A model generated the notes under the pieces. It was given only the letters and a program-made list of their open reading frames with translations, had not been told where the DNA came from and ran no database searches. From the NCBI RefSeq assembly GCF_042242105.1, contig NC_092034.1, forward strand, positions 1,640,144 to 1,704,143: 64,000 nt of DNA, read 5' to 3'. This stretch comes from Pempheris klunzingeri. Lineage: Eukaryota > Chordata > Actinopteri > Acropomatiformes > Pempheridae. Positions 1 to 14,804 of this stretch are shown one piece after another (within the stretch, counting starts at the first letter, position 1; each line of letters begins with the position of its first letter). Made by a program: the position numbers and the translations under genes.

Positions 1-592
1 AACTACATAGCTTAGGTTTCTTCAGCATTTAGTAGTTTGGCGTAGCTAAGGTAGTAGTTTAATTTCTGTTTCTGGAAGCATAACTACTAAAACAATGTAA
101 TTGCTACGACTTCCTGAAATTTGAACTAAGCTTAAGTATTTTAAGTTATTTAGGCTGCAAGTTTAAAAGTTAAAGATCACAACAGTAAAATTTGAAGTAT
201 CGTATTTCCTCAAATATAACCTTCATTTGAACCAGGCCTATGTTAGAGACCGGCCTTTATTTCTAATCCTTATTAGAGTAAGTACCAAAGTATATTTGGT
301 CATATTTTAGTATGAAGCCTCCTTGTCTCCTGATCTGGGCCCATTTTCTCAGTTCAAGTTTGTCACTGCATTATGCTGTTACTATAAAATACAGTTTGGT
401 TGAGACAGTATAAATAACATCTTAATATTGTTGATATTTCTGAATTAATGTGACAGAAATGTACATTAACTGGTAGCACGTTGTGCAATAGGCGCCGGGA
501 GTTTATCCACCCTTGTTTTTTCCTTTATTTGTAGCAGGATTAGCTCATTATTAGGCTTTTATTTGAGAAGATTCTGTAACACTTTTTCTCAC

Positions 593-3477
593 CGAGTCCT
601 TTCTGTGGCAGCAGGGACCTGTACTCTGTCAGGAAGCTGATGTAAGGTTTCTCAGTGCTCAGCTCGTAGTACCGGATGTTCCCGTCACCCTAAAGCACAT
701 AAATGCATCACGGTGCGTATGGTGAACACTGATCTCGTGCATGATCAACCTGGTCTCACCAAATAGACTTTAGATACATCTTAGAGAAAACATTATGAAT
801 ATCTCAGCAGATATGGCAAGCAGAAAGTGTCAAATATCGTTGCTTTTTATAGTCTTTGCTAAAAAAGAGAAAGAAAAAATAACACTGTCAAAAGCGTTCA
901 AACTGTCAAGATGTCATTTAATGTTATGTAATGTTGAACACAGCTTTTTACATTGTAAAAAGCCATAAGGCCCACTGCTTTTTGCAGCTATCTTGTGATT
1001 AACATTAAAACACTGTTTTATATGCTCAACAAACAACCCCAGAAACACCACTGATAATTCATAGAAACTTTGTTTCTCGATGTTTAAATGTTAATAACTA
1101 GAATGCTGTAAAATCAGCAGGTTTTCTGGCTTTTTACAATGACAAAAGCTGCATTTAACCTTGGATGTTGTTAAAAACAGCATCCAGACAGCTTTGAATG
1201 CCTCTTTTTACAGTTTTTTCCCCAAAAAATAGAGTAAGGACACAGAGATCCACACAGGTTGGACTTTCACACAGGAGACCAGGATTTGTGTCTTCTGTGT
1301 AACTTATTTTAACCAAAACCTTCATCTTTTCCCAAACCTAACGAGGTCATTTTTATGCCTAAACCATCGACTGTATATAAAGATGGACGACATGACATAT
1401 CCACAAAACTGAAACCTACATCTCAGGTCACTGATGTCTGTTCTAGTGTTCATTTTATGACCAGTTTGGTTGTAATCAGTTATTTGATGCTATAAAACGG
1501 GTGAAACATCACCATTTACAGCCAACTGTGACTCATGACTTTAGATTGAACTTTAGATTGATTCAGTTTTCCAGAGAAGACTAAAAACTTTAACAAGAGA
1601 GGTATGGTGAAGTTTTAGAAGGCACAATCCCAACCAACTGCAGGAAATGAACCCAAGACACAAAGGCTTCTGGGTAGACGTGGTGTATGTGTGTGTTGTA
1701 TGACCTTCCCAGCCAAGTAGAGCATGTGTGTGTCTGGGTCGTAGAAGGGGAAGAGGACTCCTGCAGACCCGTCCAGGTCCTCTTCATACAGCGGCTCAGA
1801 TAAGTCGTCCTGAAACACAATATTTACCACATTCTTTGGCTGCAGACTTCCTGAAAAACTCTACATTTCCTGTTGGATTGTGACGTAGATTTGTTGTATT
1901 TGAGGATGAGCTGAACTGGCCAGAGGCTGAGGTATGTTTTACTGGAAAATACCCAGGAGCCCACATCAGCTTTATATACACATTTCATTTCCACACACAT
2001 TCAAACGTTGGTGTGTTTCCTGCTGCATCTTTGTGTTACGGACAAGATCTTCTTCTACTCCATGTCTGAAAAAAGTTCTGGTATGTATGTAAACCCATTT
2101 CTGCCACTGTGATGACAAAATAAATCCTTTAAGTCATTATAATGACAAAACGTCTTAAAGTAATGTGTCTCAATGTGTCATATACATGACTTCACATCTC
2201 AAAATAATTAGTTACGTCAAAATAATGACTTAGTATCTCAAAATTATTATTATGAGATACAGTATTAAGCCATTATTTTCAGAAATCTTCTCATAATGAC
2301 TTGCAGGATCTTTTTTCCATCACAGTGGTGGAAATGGGCTTTCACAGATGAAAAATGCAAATGTGATGCATGACCTATCTATTGACTACTCGACTGAAGA
2401 GATCAAGTGCTTGATTAGTTGAATACATTGATTGATTTGTTTGTGTCTTACGGGGTCCCAGAGGACGACCTGTCTGTGGTTCCAGGGTGAGCTGCCGGTG
2501 GACAGAAGCATCTTCAGCCCTGCGATGTATAAAACCTTACTGGCCTTGTGGGACTTACTGCTGGACACCTGCAGGAACGTCAGCACACGGTTTGTTTCAT
2601 GTTTTCTCACAATCGCACAAAACGAACGCTTCACAAACTCACCTGGAGAATCTTTCCTGTGCGCGGGTCCAGGATTCGGACCTGTCTGTCTTTGGACGTG
2701 ACCGCCAGCCTGCTGCCGTCACTGTTGAAGCTGACGGACAGCAGGAGCGCGTCAGACGGGTAGCGATGGTGGACGGGCATCAGAACCACCCGGACCGGGT
2801 ACCTGAGGACTGCACCTACCTGGGACACGTCCCAGAGGAGGACCTGGGCCAGAAGAGACAAAGTCAGGGCTTCATCAGATGATTCAATCTGATGAAGCAC
2901 CATTTTCACCTGCAGTATACCTCAGATAACAGATATCTCAGTTTAATTATAGAGAAACAGAAAAAATGTTTATGCATGTCAATGGCGAGAGAACATTACG
3001 GTTTTGACTCCATTTAAAAAGCACCATGATGTTGTCAATTCAAAGGATAATCTTTACAAATCAAGAAAGTCACAGTTTGCTGTAAAAAGTTCTAGACTTT
3101 CAAAATACGTCATTAGAAATGAGACGACAATATTTCAAAATACTGACTAAATATCTGAAAATAATGACTTTACATCTCAGAATAATGACTTCAAATCTCA
3201 AAATATTGATTTAGTATCTCAAAATAATGGCTTCATATCTCAGAATAATGACCTAATATCTCAAAATACTGACTAAATATCTCAAAATACTGACCTAGTA
3301 TCTCAAAATAAAGAGATAATAGATAACCTTGTAGTCGTAGGCGGAGCTAAGCAGCAGGTTCTCAGCTGTTGGGTGCCACTCGATAAGCCCCACCCTCCTG
3401 GAGTGACCAATCAGAGTCTTCCTGGCCCTGGTGAGGTTCTGCTGGACGCCGCACACAGGGATGTCCCAGATCTTCAC

Positions 3478-3511
<34 letters not shown>

Positions 3512-4269
3512 CGTACAGGTGCAATGACATTCGTAAAACACGTGAACGTGACACGGTGCTTACCGTGCAGTCCTCCGAGCACGAGGCCACGCAGTGATCG
3601 TCAAACGGGTTCCACTTGACGTCCAGGACCCTCCCGCTGTGGCCGCACACCCTCGGGTGCTGAGGGTCCACCCTGCCTGTCTGAGAGACCACAACAAGCC
3701 ATCTGACCAATTACAGACAACTTAAAGAGTCATTACAGTACAGAGGTAAAATAGCTTTGTCCACTTCTTTTACAAAGTCTGCCGTGTTTCCAGCAGCCAT
3801 TTTCTAACATGTTCAACATGTTTAGAAACAAATCTCATGTTAACTTTAAGCTTTCTATGTTGCTTTGTGTGTTACAAACAAAACAGGGACTGACTCATGA
3901 AAACACAGTTTAAAAACTCGTCTATTACCTTTTAATTATCGGGTGTTAAAACTCTTTATGTCCCTTTTTTTACTGCATTTTTCAACCACAATCATGTTTC
4001 ACTACATCGAGCATCAACGTGTCTCAGATTTTACTTCCTCTTGTCTCGTGTTCAGCAGATTTACCCACATGATGGATGGGTAGGACCAAAAAGGACCCGC
4101 CCCCGGCGCACTCGGTCACCACGGCGATGAAGCAGGGATTGGCCGAGCAGTAGTGGTTGTCATGGACGCTGCGTGTGATTGGCACCCCGTCGTAGCTGTG
4201 CCCCTTGGTGGACGGCTTCCCGAAAATGTGGCGAAACTTCGAGCAGCGGAAAGACGAACGCCACGACAT
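593..4269 (-). CDS. coro2a: Coronin 2A-like actin-binding WD40 protein, 5' part (3' end off window)
   Basis: Seven coding exons read on the minus strand: 4269-4065, 3676-3564, 3477-3328, 2843-2643, 2568-2452, 1809-1705 and 689-593, all with GT-AG borders and matching phases, giving about 329 residues. The start is the ATG directly after a splice acceptor at 4270; the protein opens [19 protein letters not shown], the basic N-terminal signature of class-2 coronins. Beta-propeller WD40 repeats follow, with [18 protein letters not shown] (residues about 77-94), [19 protein letters not shown], and SSGV-like [18 protein letters not shown]. Family knowledge: coronins bind F-actin and Arp2/3 and regulate lamellipodia and adhesion turnover. 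Type 2 coronins are about 480-525 aa, so the last propeller blade, the unique linker and the C-terminal trimerising coiled coil lie left of position 593, beyond the window. The N-terminus ([14 protein letters not shown]) fits CORO2A better than CORO2B, but the STEKPY stretch is more CORO2B-like, so the A/B call is moderate. The acceptor of the exon starting at 3477 abuts a (GT)n run. Confidence 0.85.
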
Positions 4270-6943
<2,674 letters not shown>

Positions 6944-9900
6944 TCAGGGTTTGACGTCGACCACGCAGCTGCCTTTTATGTCCCTGAAGGCGCTGCAGTC
7001 GAAGTCGGCCAGCACGGTCTTCAGGCCGGCCCTGTAGGGGGTCGTAATGATGGTCAGCTTCAGCGTGGTGTTCGGCTGCATCTCCATCGTGTTGCTGATG
7101 ACACACATACAGTCAGATTAACTCATTTTGGTGAATTTTAGTATGTTTAAATTCCCAAAGTTAGAAAATGGGAATGTTGTATCACTACGACAATTTTGTA
7201 AAGTTCAGTGTGAATCATGTCACATCGGTTTGATACACAGGGTCCAGTTATGCTGCTAAGAGTGACTCCTGTACTTTTAAATGTGGGCCCTGTTTCTACA
7301 TACCCTGGTGTGTGAGTGACTGGTAGGTAGTAAAAGTGTTGGAACTGGTCCAGTAGATCACCTCAGCCAGCAGACACCAAACGGGCTGCAATGGCTGCAA
7401 CGTGATCCTTTGGGACAACTGCACCTGATCACAGTAGGTCCACTAAAAGAGCTTGTTTGATCCACTGACAGGCTCAGAGTGTTATTCTAAGTGTGTGACA
7501 GCATCATGGAAAGGATCCCTACAGAGAGAGACCTGGAAGATCCTTTTGGACACCAAAGTATGTGAAAATGGGGCCCAGGTTCAAAAACACCAAAATTATC
7601 CCTTAACACCACTTTCACTTCTATTCATGACCACATGATTGGTATTTAAAGGAATGTGTTGGATGAGAAGATTGATATTTCTATCTGGGCTGGAACCAGG
7701 AGGCGATTAGCTCAGCATGAGGACTTGAATGTGGGGAAACCAGCAGCCTTGCTATGTCCAAAGGTCATAATTATGGCAGCTACAGCACGCCATGTCGTAT
7801 TTGTTTAATCCATACACAAACAATGTGCTGGAACTATTTCTAAAATCACAAACTGTCACTTTTACATGTGTGATTTTGTACAGATTAAACAAACGAGGTA
7901 CAAAGTGTTGATTACTGAACTTTGGACAGAGCCAGGCTCACCGCTTAGCCTTGTTTCCGATCTTTACGGTAAGCTAGGCTAACTTCATAGTCACTGCACA
8001 GACATGAGCGCTGTGTGTTTCCCCAAATGCTGTTTCTTTTTAGCATCAAGTCATCAATATTACGCTGTAGCAGCTTGGCCTCTCAGTTGCAGGTGATGTC
8101 ATGATACCATTTTCAGAATATATTTCACTATATCACTCATGGATTGTAGGTTTCCACCAGGTAACCACATGCTGACCTTTCTACGTAGTCGGATCTGAAA
8201 AGACCACTTCCGATGACAGTCAGGTTGCAGTTTCTCAGCGTCTCATTGAGCGGGTTTGTGAATTCCACCTCCAAAGTCATTGCACAGTTCACACGGGCCA
8301 CACCCACAACCTTAAACACACACACACTACGTTATTAATGTACATTATATGACTTTCTTTCACAGTCCAGCTTAGGACGATTTTTCAACCCTAAAACCAG
8401 ACTGAACCGGTAAAATACTGAATTTTACAATCAGAACAACTTTTTAAGTTTAAAATGAAAAAATGATGTTGAACTTTAAAAGGAACAAGGAATCAGTAGA
8501 GTGATCTTTGTTTTTAGCCTTACAAATATACAAATATAAAAGTCAGGCACATTTAACACAAAAATGGGAAAACGAAAACAAACTGGATTGAACCACTCGT
8601 TGTCATTGCATCAACTCGACTTCCAGGGCGCCCAATCAAACTCTTGAGTCCGACTGACCCTCATAGAGATGGGAGGGTCCTCCAGGGTGATGTCGGCCTC
8701 AGCCTCATAGATGTCGTCCTGGCGCTGTTTGTCGATGGCCACAGCTGAAACCTTCATGCTGTCACAGCCCAACATGTATTTACTGTAGACTGAGAACGGG
8801 ATGTGAATGGGCAGGATCACATCTGGGGGAAACACAGAGGCAAAGAAATTAATAATTTGGCTTCGCTTTTAGATTCTGGATTGAATTTAAGCCTGTCGTC
8901 ATAGCTACTTATTTTGGATAATATATTGCCTCAGAAATAATTGCAATAAATGACATTATTGTCATTTTAAGCCTATTTAATGCAGCTATTAGAGTAACAT
9001 AATAGCATAACAATGCTTAACCCTTTCAAAGAGCAACGCCACAGGCTTTGTCCTCAATTAACGTAATCCTTAATTCACTTGGTTCACGTTTGCTGTCATT
9101 GGGTTGTGAAAAAACACTAAGGCACCACGCCCAAAGTCTTAAAATGGTAAAAACCCTGCTGTTTATTCTGACGACGAACACACAGGTAATGCTGTGTTCC
9201 TTTTAGACTCAGGTTGGAATTTCCCACTTGAAATCTCCCATTTTCGACCTTCAAGTCAGCGTGGATGGATTTCCCCTGAGTAGTAAATGTGAGTAGAAAC
9301 TTGTTTCATTCCCTTGTATGTTTCTAGTTGGAGGTCAGAATATCTCAACGAGTTGTCTGGAGACAGTATAAACACAACAACAATGATCAAGGTCATGTTC
9401 ATATATTGGCCAGACAAAAAAGTAGGGACGTAACTGATAAAAACAAAGGAGTTTAGCTTTGATATAATAACCAATTTGTTCAGTTTGATGGAGCAAAAAT
9501 GTCTCCAGACCACAGGAATGGGTTGTAATAGAACATAATATTGAAAGGATAACAGACTGAGTGCAGACCTTGTCCAGGCAGGAGCATCCTCTCTTGGACT
9601 GTGCTCTGGATGCTGTGTGCTGGCTTGCCGTTGTACCTCATGGCCTGGGCGTTGACACGGATGAACAGTGTCCTGCTGGTACGATCTCTGCTGCTCAGCT
9701 TCAGTCTCAGTTTAACGTCCTGACCACTCAGCATCTTAGTATCCTGTCATAGAAATAAATGAGGCCAGTGCTGAAACATTTTCCTGGTGTGAAGTTTCAA
9801 ATGAATGTTTATCTGTTTCACTGTGTCGTCTAGAAATGAGTTACAAGTATATAAAGTTATACCTTCAAGCCACTTTGCATCATAAAGGTGTGCGAATATT

Positions 9901-12900
9901 CACCCTTTCCTTACTTGTGCGTGTAAACACAATGATGGGAGAGCTCGGCTCATGCTGCTTGTGCTAACTTGCTTCATGGTAAAGTACAACCAAAAGCTAG
10001 AACACACATTTTCACAAATTAACAGGTAGTCCAGCTTCCTTGCTGACTTTTCTCCAGCCATCTCCGGCTCGGTTAGTCACAAGTTTGATTCAACGTCTTT
10101 GATTGTTTTTCAACTCCCACAACATGCGCGTCTTCTTGCATCTCTTTGCATCTATGCATTGACTTTGTTTGTAGTTCACGAGTGGGAAAGATTTGCTTTG
10201 CCTTTAGAGGAAACACACATCTTGGTTTTTACCTCTTCGATTTTCATGTCCACCTCCAGTGGCTTGTCTGCTGCACCAGCCTCTTCGTCATCTCCTGAGC
10301 TCAGTCTGGCCGCACGCTTGAAGATTGTCCTCTCCCTGGCACTGCCTGTTGGGAAAATCATTCAGATAAATCAGGGCTGAGAATCATAGGCAGACAAAAA
10401 AAAGACTGTTTAAACACCAGGAAAGGTGCAGTGAAGACCAGAACGCATTCATTTTAACACAGACCCTTTACCTTCTCTGTGTTTGTAGCTGTTTGTGATA
10501 TCCTCTCTCATGTTCAAGCCAACAGCCTTGGTAGAGATGTTTTGACCGACGGTCATAGTGTCAGAGTGCATTTTCCTTTTTGAGCCACTAGCACTGATCT
10601 GAGAACAAAAACAGAACAAAAACATGGCATTGTTTTTTGCACCGTGTCCAAAATCACGTAGTACTATGTGCTTCGTACTTATGTTAATGTGAGTAGTTAC
10701 ATGTTAAATGTAACTATGTGCACATTTAACATGCTTTTGTGTGAATCAACAGCAGTGTGTATCTTTCTGTGTGCACTGCTGAGAACCTCCTTGAGAACCT
10801 CCTTGCTTAAGTAATTTAATGTCTTTGCAAGCGTATAGTTGCAGCAAAAGATTGAGTTTTGTGGGTTGATTAATTACTAGCAACCAAAATGGCCTGAATA
10901 ACTTAAAAAATCATTAAAAAAACCAACAGCCGATGTATTCATCCAGTCGGCCAACCCTAGCAGATATGAATAAACACTGGTACTGACCATCCACTTGACA
11001 ATGTCAGCGTTGACCTCGGAGAAGACAAACGGCACATCATACTTAAGGTCAGTGTCACCCTGGAGGATGGCGGCAACTGGGGTTGGACCACAGCAGTGCA
11101 CCCCTGGGGCAAGAAACAAGTGTGACATGTTTGTCTTTTGATGAACTTGTCTGTACATTGAGCAAATCCATTTTAAAAAATGACTGAGCCAAGGATTGAG
11201 CCCTGTGAAATACCTCTGGTCTTTTACAACACTTGCAAACAAACAAACAAAAAAAACTGAGTTGTCTTCACCTCCGCTTAGTTCCTGTGGCGTGGGATCC
11301 AAGACTTGCCAACCGTCGTAGCTGTCACCTCTCTTAAGGTCTGGCCGTTTCATCCATCCCTCCACCCACACATGGAAGTTCCTGCATCACACATAAGTTT
11401 CCGAGTTTCCATCCTCTCTGTTCTCACAGGTGGAACCTAATGGTGCTCAGTCATCTGATTGATTTCTAGGGTGTTACTAGGTAGTTTCTACGATATTCTG
11501 GACAACTGTCTCAGGGGTTAGTATTTAGTTGTTAAGTGGTTTCTTGGGTTTGTGGTGGTTCCTAAGCCGGTGTTTCCCAATCCTGGTCCCGGGGGCCCGA
11601 CTAGATGTTTCCCTTCATTTTCAGCTAATCAGTGAGCTCTGCAGAAGCCCGATAATGACGATTTATTTGAATCAGGTGTGTTGAAGCAGGGAAACATCTA
11701 AAACATGCAGGGCAGTGGATTGGCAAACACTGTCCTAAGGTATTCCTAAGGAGTGGTTACTAGGTTGTTTGATCGGTAGTACTTATTTTTGCTTACTTTC
11801 AATGTTGAATCAGATTTTTTTTTTTTAATTGTTGGACCTTGTTGTCTTCTCCTTGTCCAACGAAACAACAGTTGTGGTTACACATATGGTTTGGCTGACA
11901 TCATTGGTTAAAAACTGATTTAAAACCTGAATGCCAGCATCATGAATAAAGCTTTGAACTAATCAGTAGCGCCTCACTCACCACACACTGTCTTGTGACT
12001 CTTTGGCTCGAAGTCCGTAGTCGTCAAAGCACTCATCGATGGTGAGGCTGTTGTTTGTGTCGTGAGCTGACTGAAAGTTCGTGACAACACGACACGGGAT
12101 GCCCAGAAACCGCATCACTGCAATCGTAAACACATTTAAACGTGAACAGACACAGATACTAATGCGGACAATGGTAATGATGAAGTCAAAGAGTACCTCA
12201 GAGTACCCAGCACGCACAGTACCTGTACACATTACACCAGCAAACACCCAGCACTGTCCGTACTTGACTGGGTGGCAGTTTTTTTGATACCACTTCTGAA
12301 GGATGCTGACGCTGCTGATCCAGTGGGTGGGCGCTACGCCACCATGATAGTTGTCACCCCAGCATCCCGCTAACACACCTCGATCACCATTACTGTTGAC
12401 CTGGAAATTAGATAAGAGCTAAATGTAATCATTCGGTTCCACATGAGAAATTAATTGGAGCCATTGGAGGTACCATTCAAATTCTTTCGTCACTGTGAGT
12501 AAAATAATGCAACGCTTCAAAAGTGCTGCATTCAAAAGGAAAGTAAATCATTATAATCATCCTGAAGGAACTCTGGTCCTACCATGGCGCTGATCACACG
12601 GCTAACGTAGATTGGGTTACAGCGAGCTGAGACGTCGTTGGCCGGGTTTCTTGCGTGTTTTGGGTTGACATCCAACAACTTGATGCAAATGTCAACCATT
12701 TCCTCTTCAAACTGGACAAAAAGACAAGTTAGAACTACCAACTGACCAACATGCCAACTAACTACAGTGTTTAGTTGGTAGTTGGCGATGAAACTTTGTC
12801 TTGATCTGCCCTTCAGAGCAACACAAAGAAGCTCAACCAGAGTCTTTCATCAGCACTCTAATGCTCACCTGTCCAAAGTCCCAGGCCATAGGGTGGAGGT

Positions 12901-14804
12901 AACGTGACGTTCCCTTATAGATGAGTCCCTGTTCATTCATCACATATTCCTGTCTTTCCCTCTCATCAGGAAGATACACCCAGTCATCTGCAAAGAAACA
13001 CACACAGGTATAAGGTTAAAATCAACCAATAAACCAGCAGACACACCGCAGGGGTGGAAACTCCACCATCAAGCATTTTTTGCAGCAGGTTGATAAAATG
13101 TAAAAGGCGTAGAAACTTCTGTGTAAGGTGAGGCACGTTTATTTACCATTCAGACACCAGGAGATTCAAAAACATTAAAAAGAAGATGCAGAAAATCAAC
13201 AAACAAGTATCTACATTTCCAAATCTATGCTTTATACTGTGTGTCCTGATGTGAGTAGCCAAAAAGCAGCCGTCTGGCTCTTTGTATCCGGGTGCAGTAA
13301 AGCTGCTTACCTGAGCACCAGGGGTTGAAGAGCACCACCAGCCACCCCAGGATGACCTTCTCCCTCATGATCTGCGCCGACAGCAGGTACTTCCCCACAG
13401 GAGCGTCAGCCGGCGGGGTCACGGACAGCGTCACGATGCCCCTCTGCAGGTTGGCACTGCGATCAATGTTGTACATCCATATTGCCTTGACATCACTGGC
13501 GTACAATGGAGAGGGGTTACCAAACTCGGACCGGGTCCCATGCATTTCTGAAGGATCAGGACCTGGTGAGGAATGGGATGAAGAGGCAGGGTCGGCGGAC
13601 CGGTGGATAAATATTGTTCTTCCTTACTCACTGTCAAAGCTGTTAAGTTCCGCAATTTTCTTTTGAAACATATCAGGTATAAAGTGCTGACTTTGACTGT
13701 TCCTGTCTTCCTCCAGATTATTTCAACTTAATTTTCACAATTTGACTTTACTCTTGAAATGCAAAGTAAGAAATCATCTTCCTCTGATTTATGTTTTTCT
13801 CATGTTTGGCACTAATACTTAAAGTTTGACTTTAGGCTTGTCATTTTGACTAAAAATAAATCAGAAAAAATCTTTTTTTTACTAGTATTAATGCTGAAAA
13901 TCTTACTTTATTCTCAACATTTCAACTAAAGTTTTGACATTTTGACTTAAGTCTCGAAATGCAGAAACAAAAGAATCATTGATTTATTTTTATCTACCCG
14001 TTTCCACAGTGAAGCTGAGCGGGTCCCCGACACTGAAAGGCTTCGTCATTTCCAGAGTCAGGAGGAAGGACTGGCCCCGCCTCACAATCAGCTGCTTCGT
14101 TGAAATTTCAATGGTGCGATGGGCGGCATTGTTGGACTGGTAGTGGAAGTCCACATTCTTAATATCTGCAGCAGAAAAACACAAACAGGGTTACAATGAG
14201 TTTATTTATTTATTTATTTTTATTAATGCAGCGTACTCGATTTGGAGAAAATACTCTACAGACTGCAAATAGTTGTTTTATTGAAAATGTAAAATGTGGA
14301 TGAAATGAAAATTATATAAATTATAACACAGATGTCATTTGTATTGAATTTACAAGTAAAACCGAAAACCTGAAAACACAATTTAAAAAAAAGAAAATGA
14401 AATCATGTAAAAATGTATAAGCATATTTAAACACCTTTTAGACGGACTAATCAAATGCCTTGATTGCTTTGTTTTTGCATTAGATGATAGGAATGTAAAT
14501 CCACATATGTTTTGATAATTACTCAAGATTATCATTATAATTTCTTTGTTGGCGCATTTTAGCTTCCACAGTCATTTTCATGTTATACTTTAAATACAAA
14601 TACAAAAAAACAAAAATACACAAAAAAAACCCCAAAATACAAAAAAAAAAAAATACACAAAAAAAACCCATAATACAAAAAAAGTCATTTACATTTCATG
14701 GTTTTTGTCTAAGTGATGTTTCAGGCAGCCTCTGATATAAAGGACTCCCTATAAAAATGTATTATTACAAACAATTCACATAATTAATACTCACTTTTTT
14801 CCAT
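6944..14804 (-). CDS. Transglutaminase (TG2/TG5-like), complete
   Basis: Fifteen coding exons on the minus strand: 14804-14795, 14165-13998, 13562-13311, 12987-12869, 12711-12583, 12400-12223, 12117-11982, 11381-11272, 11103-10988, 10598-10472, 10345-10233, 9743-9569, 8822-8659, 8310-8177 and 7094-6944 (TGA). Phases agree throughout, giving 693 aa, close to the about 690 of tissue transglutaminases. Exon 1 encodes only M-E-K. The papain-like triad is intact: Cys276 in [10 protein letters not shown], His334 in WNFHVW, Asp359 in VLDPTPQE; Trp240 in GCWGDNY matches the TG2 transition-state Trp. Domain order is the N-terminal beta-sandwich (about 1-140, with LIVRRGQSF), catalytic core (about 140-460, ending [12 protein letters not shown]), then two C-terminal beta-barrels ([22 protein letters not shown]). 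The enzyme family makes Ca2+-dependent gamma-glutamyl-epsilon-lysine cross-links. There is no long N-terminal activation peptide, so it is not factor XIII A. Oddity: an RGDS tetrapeptide at residues 348-351. The exact paralogue (tgm2, tgm5 or a fish-specific copy) cannot be settled by eye. Confidence 0.92.
7315..7560. mobile_element. Fold-back repeat family, copy in the transglutaminase last intron
   Basis: This copy begins with the family terminus (GACTGGTAGGTAGTAAAAGT, 7318 onward) and continues through the CCAGTAGATCACCTCAGCC motif to the GGATCCCTACAGAGAGAG core. It is in the reverse sense relative to most copies and lacks the second arm. Confidence 0.6.
7920..7990. repeat. Dispersed repeat (GCTAAGCTAAGC family), fragment
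   Basis: GGACAGAGCCAGGCT followed by a GTAAGCTAGGCTAAC end matches better copies at about 61495-61560 and 62480-62540, and reverse copies near 30165-30225 and 42905-42955. Confidence 0.5.
11565..11745. repeat. Dispersed fish-type repeat in a transglutaminase intron
   Basis: The stretch runs from CCCAATCCTGGTCCCGGGGG to an AACATCTAAAACATGCAG end. Wording of this kind recurs in fish genomes as a short interspersed element. This is recognised from general memory; no second copy was found in the window. Confidence 0.35.

Noticed and set aside
2190-3310. Repeated ATCTCAAAATAATGACT phrases in coronin introns
   Set aside because: Loose, degenerate AT-rich tandem wording at about 2195-2300 and 3130-3310; real but uninformative, and boundaries could not be set.
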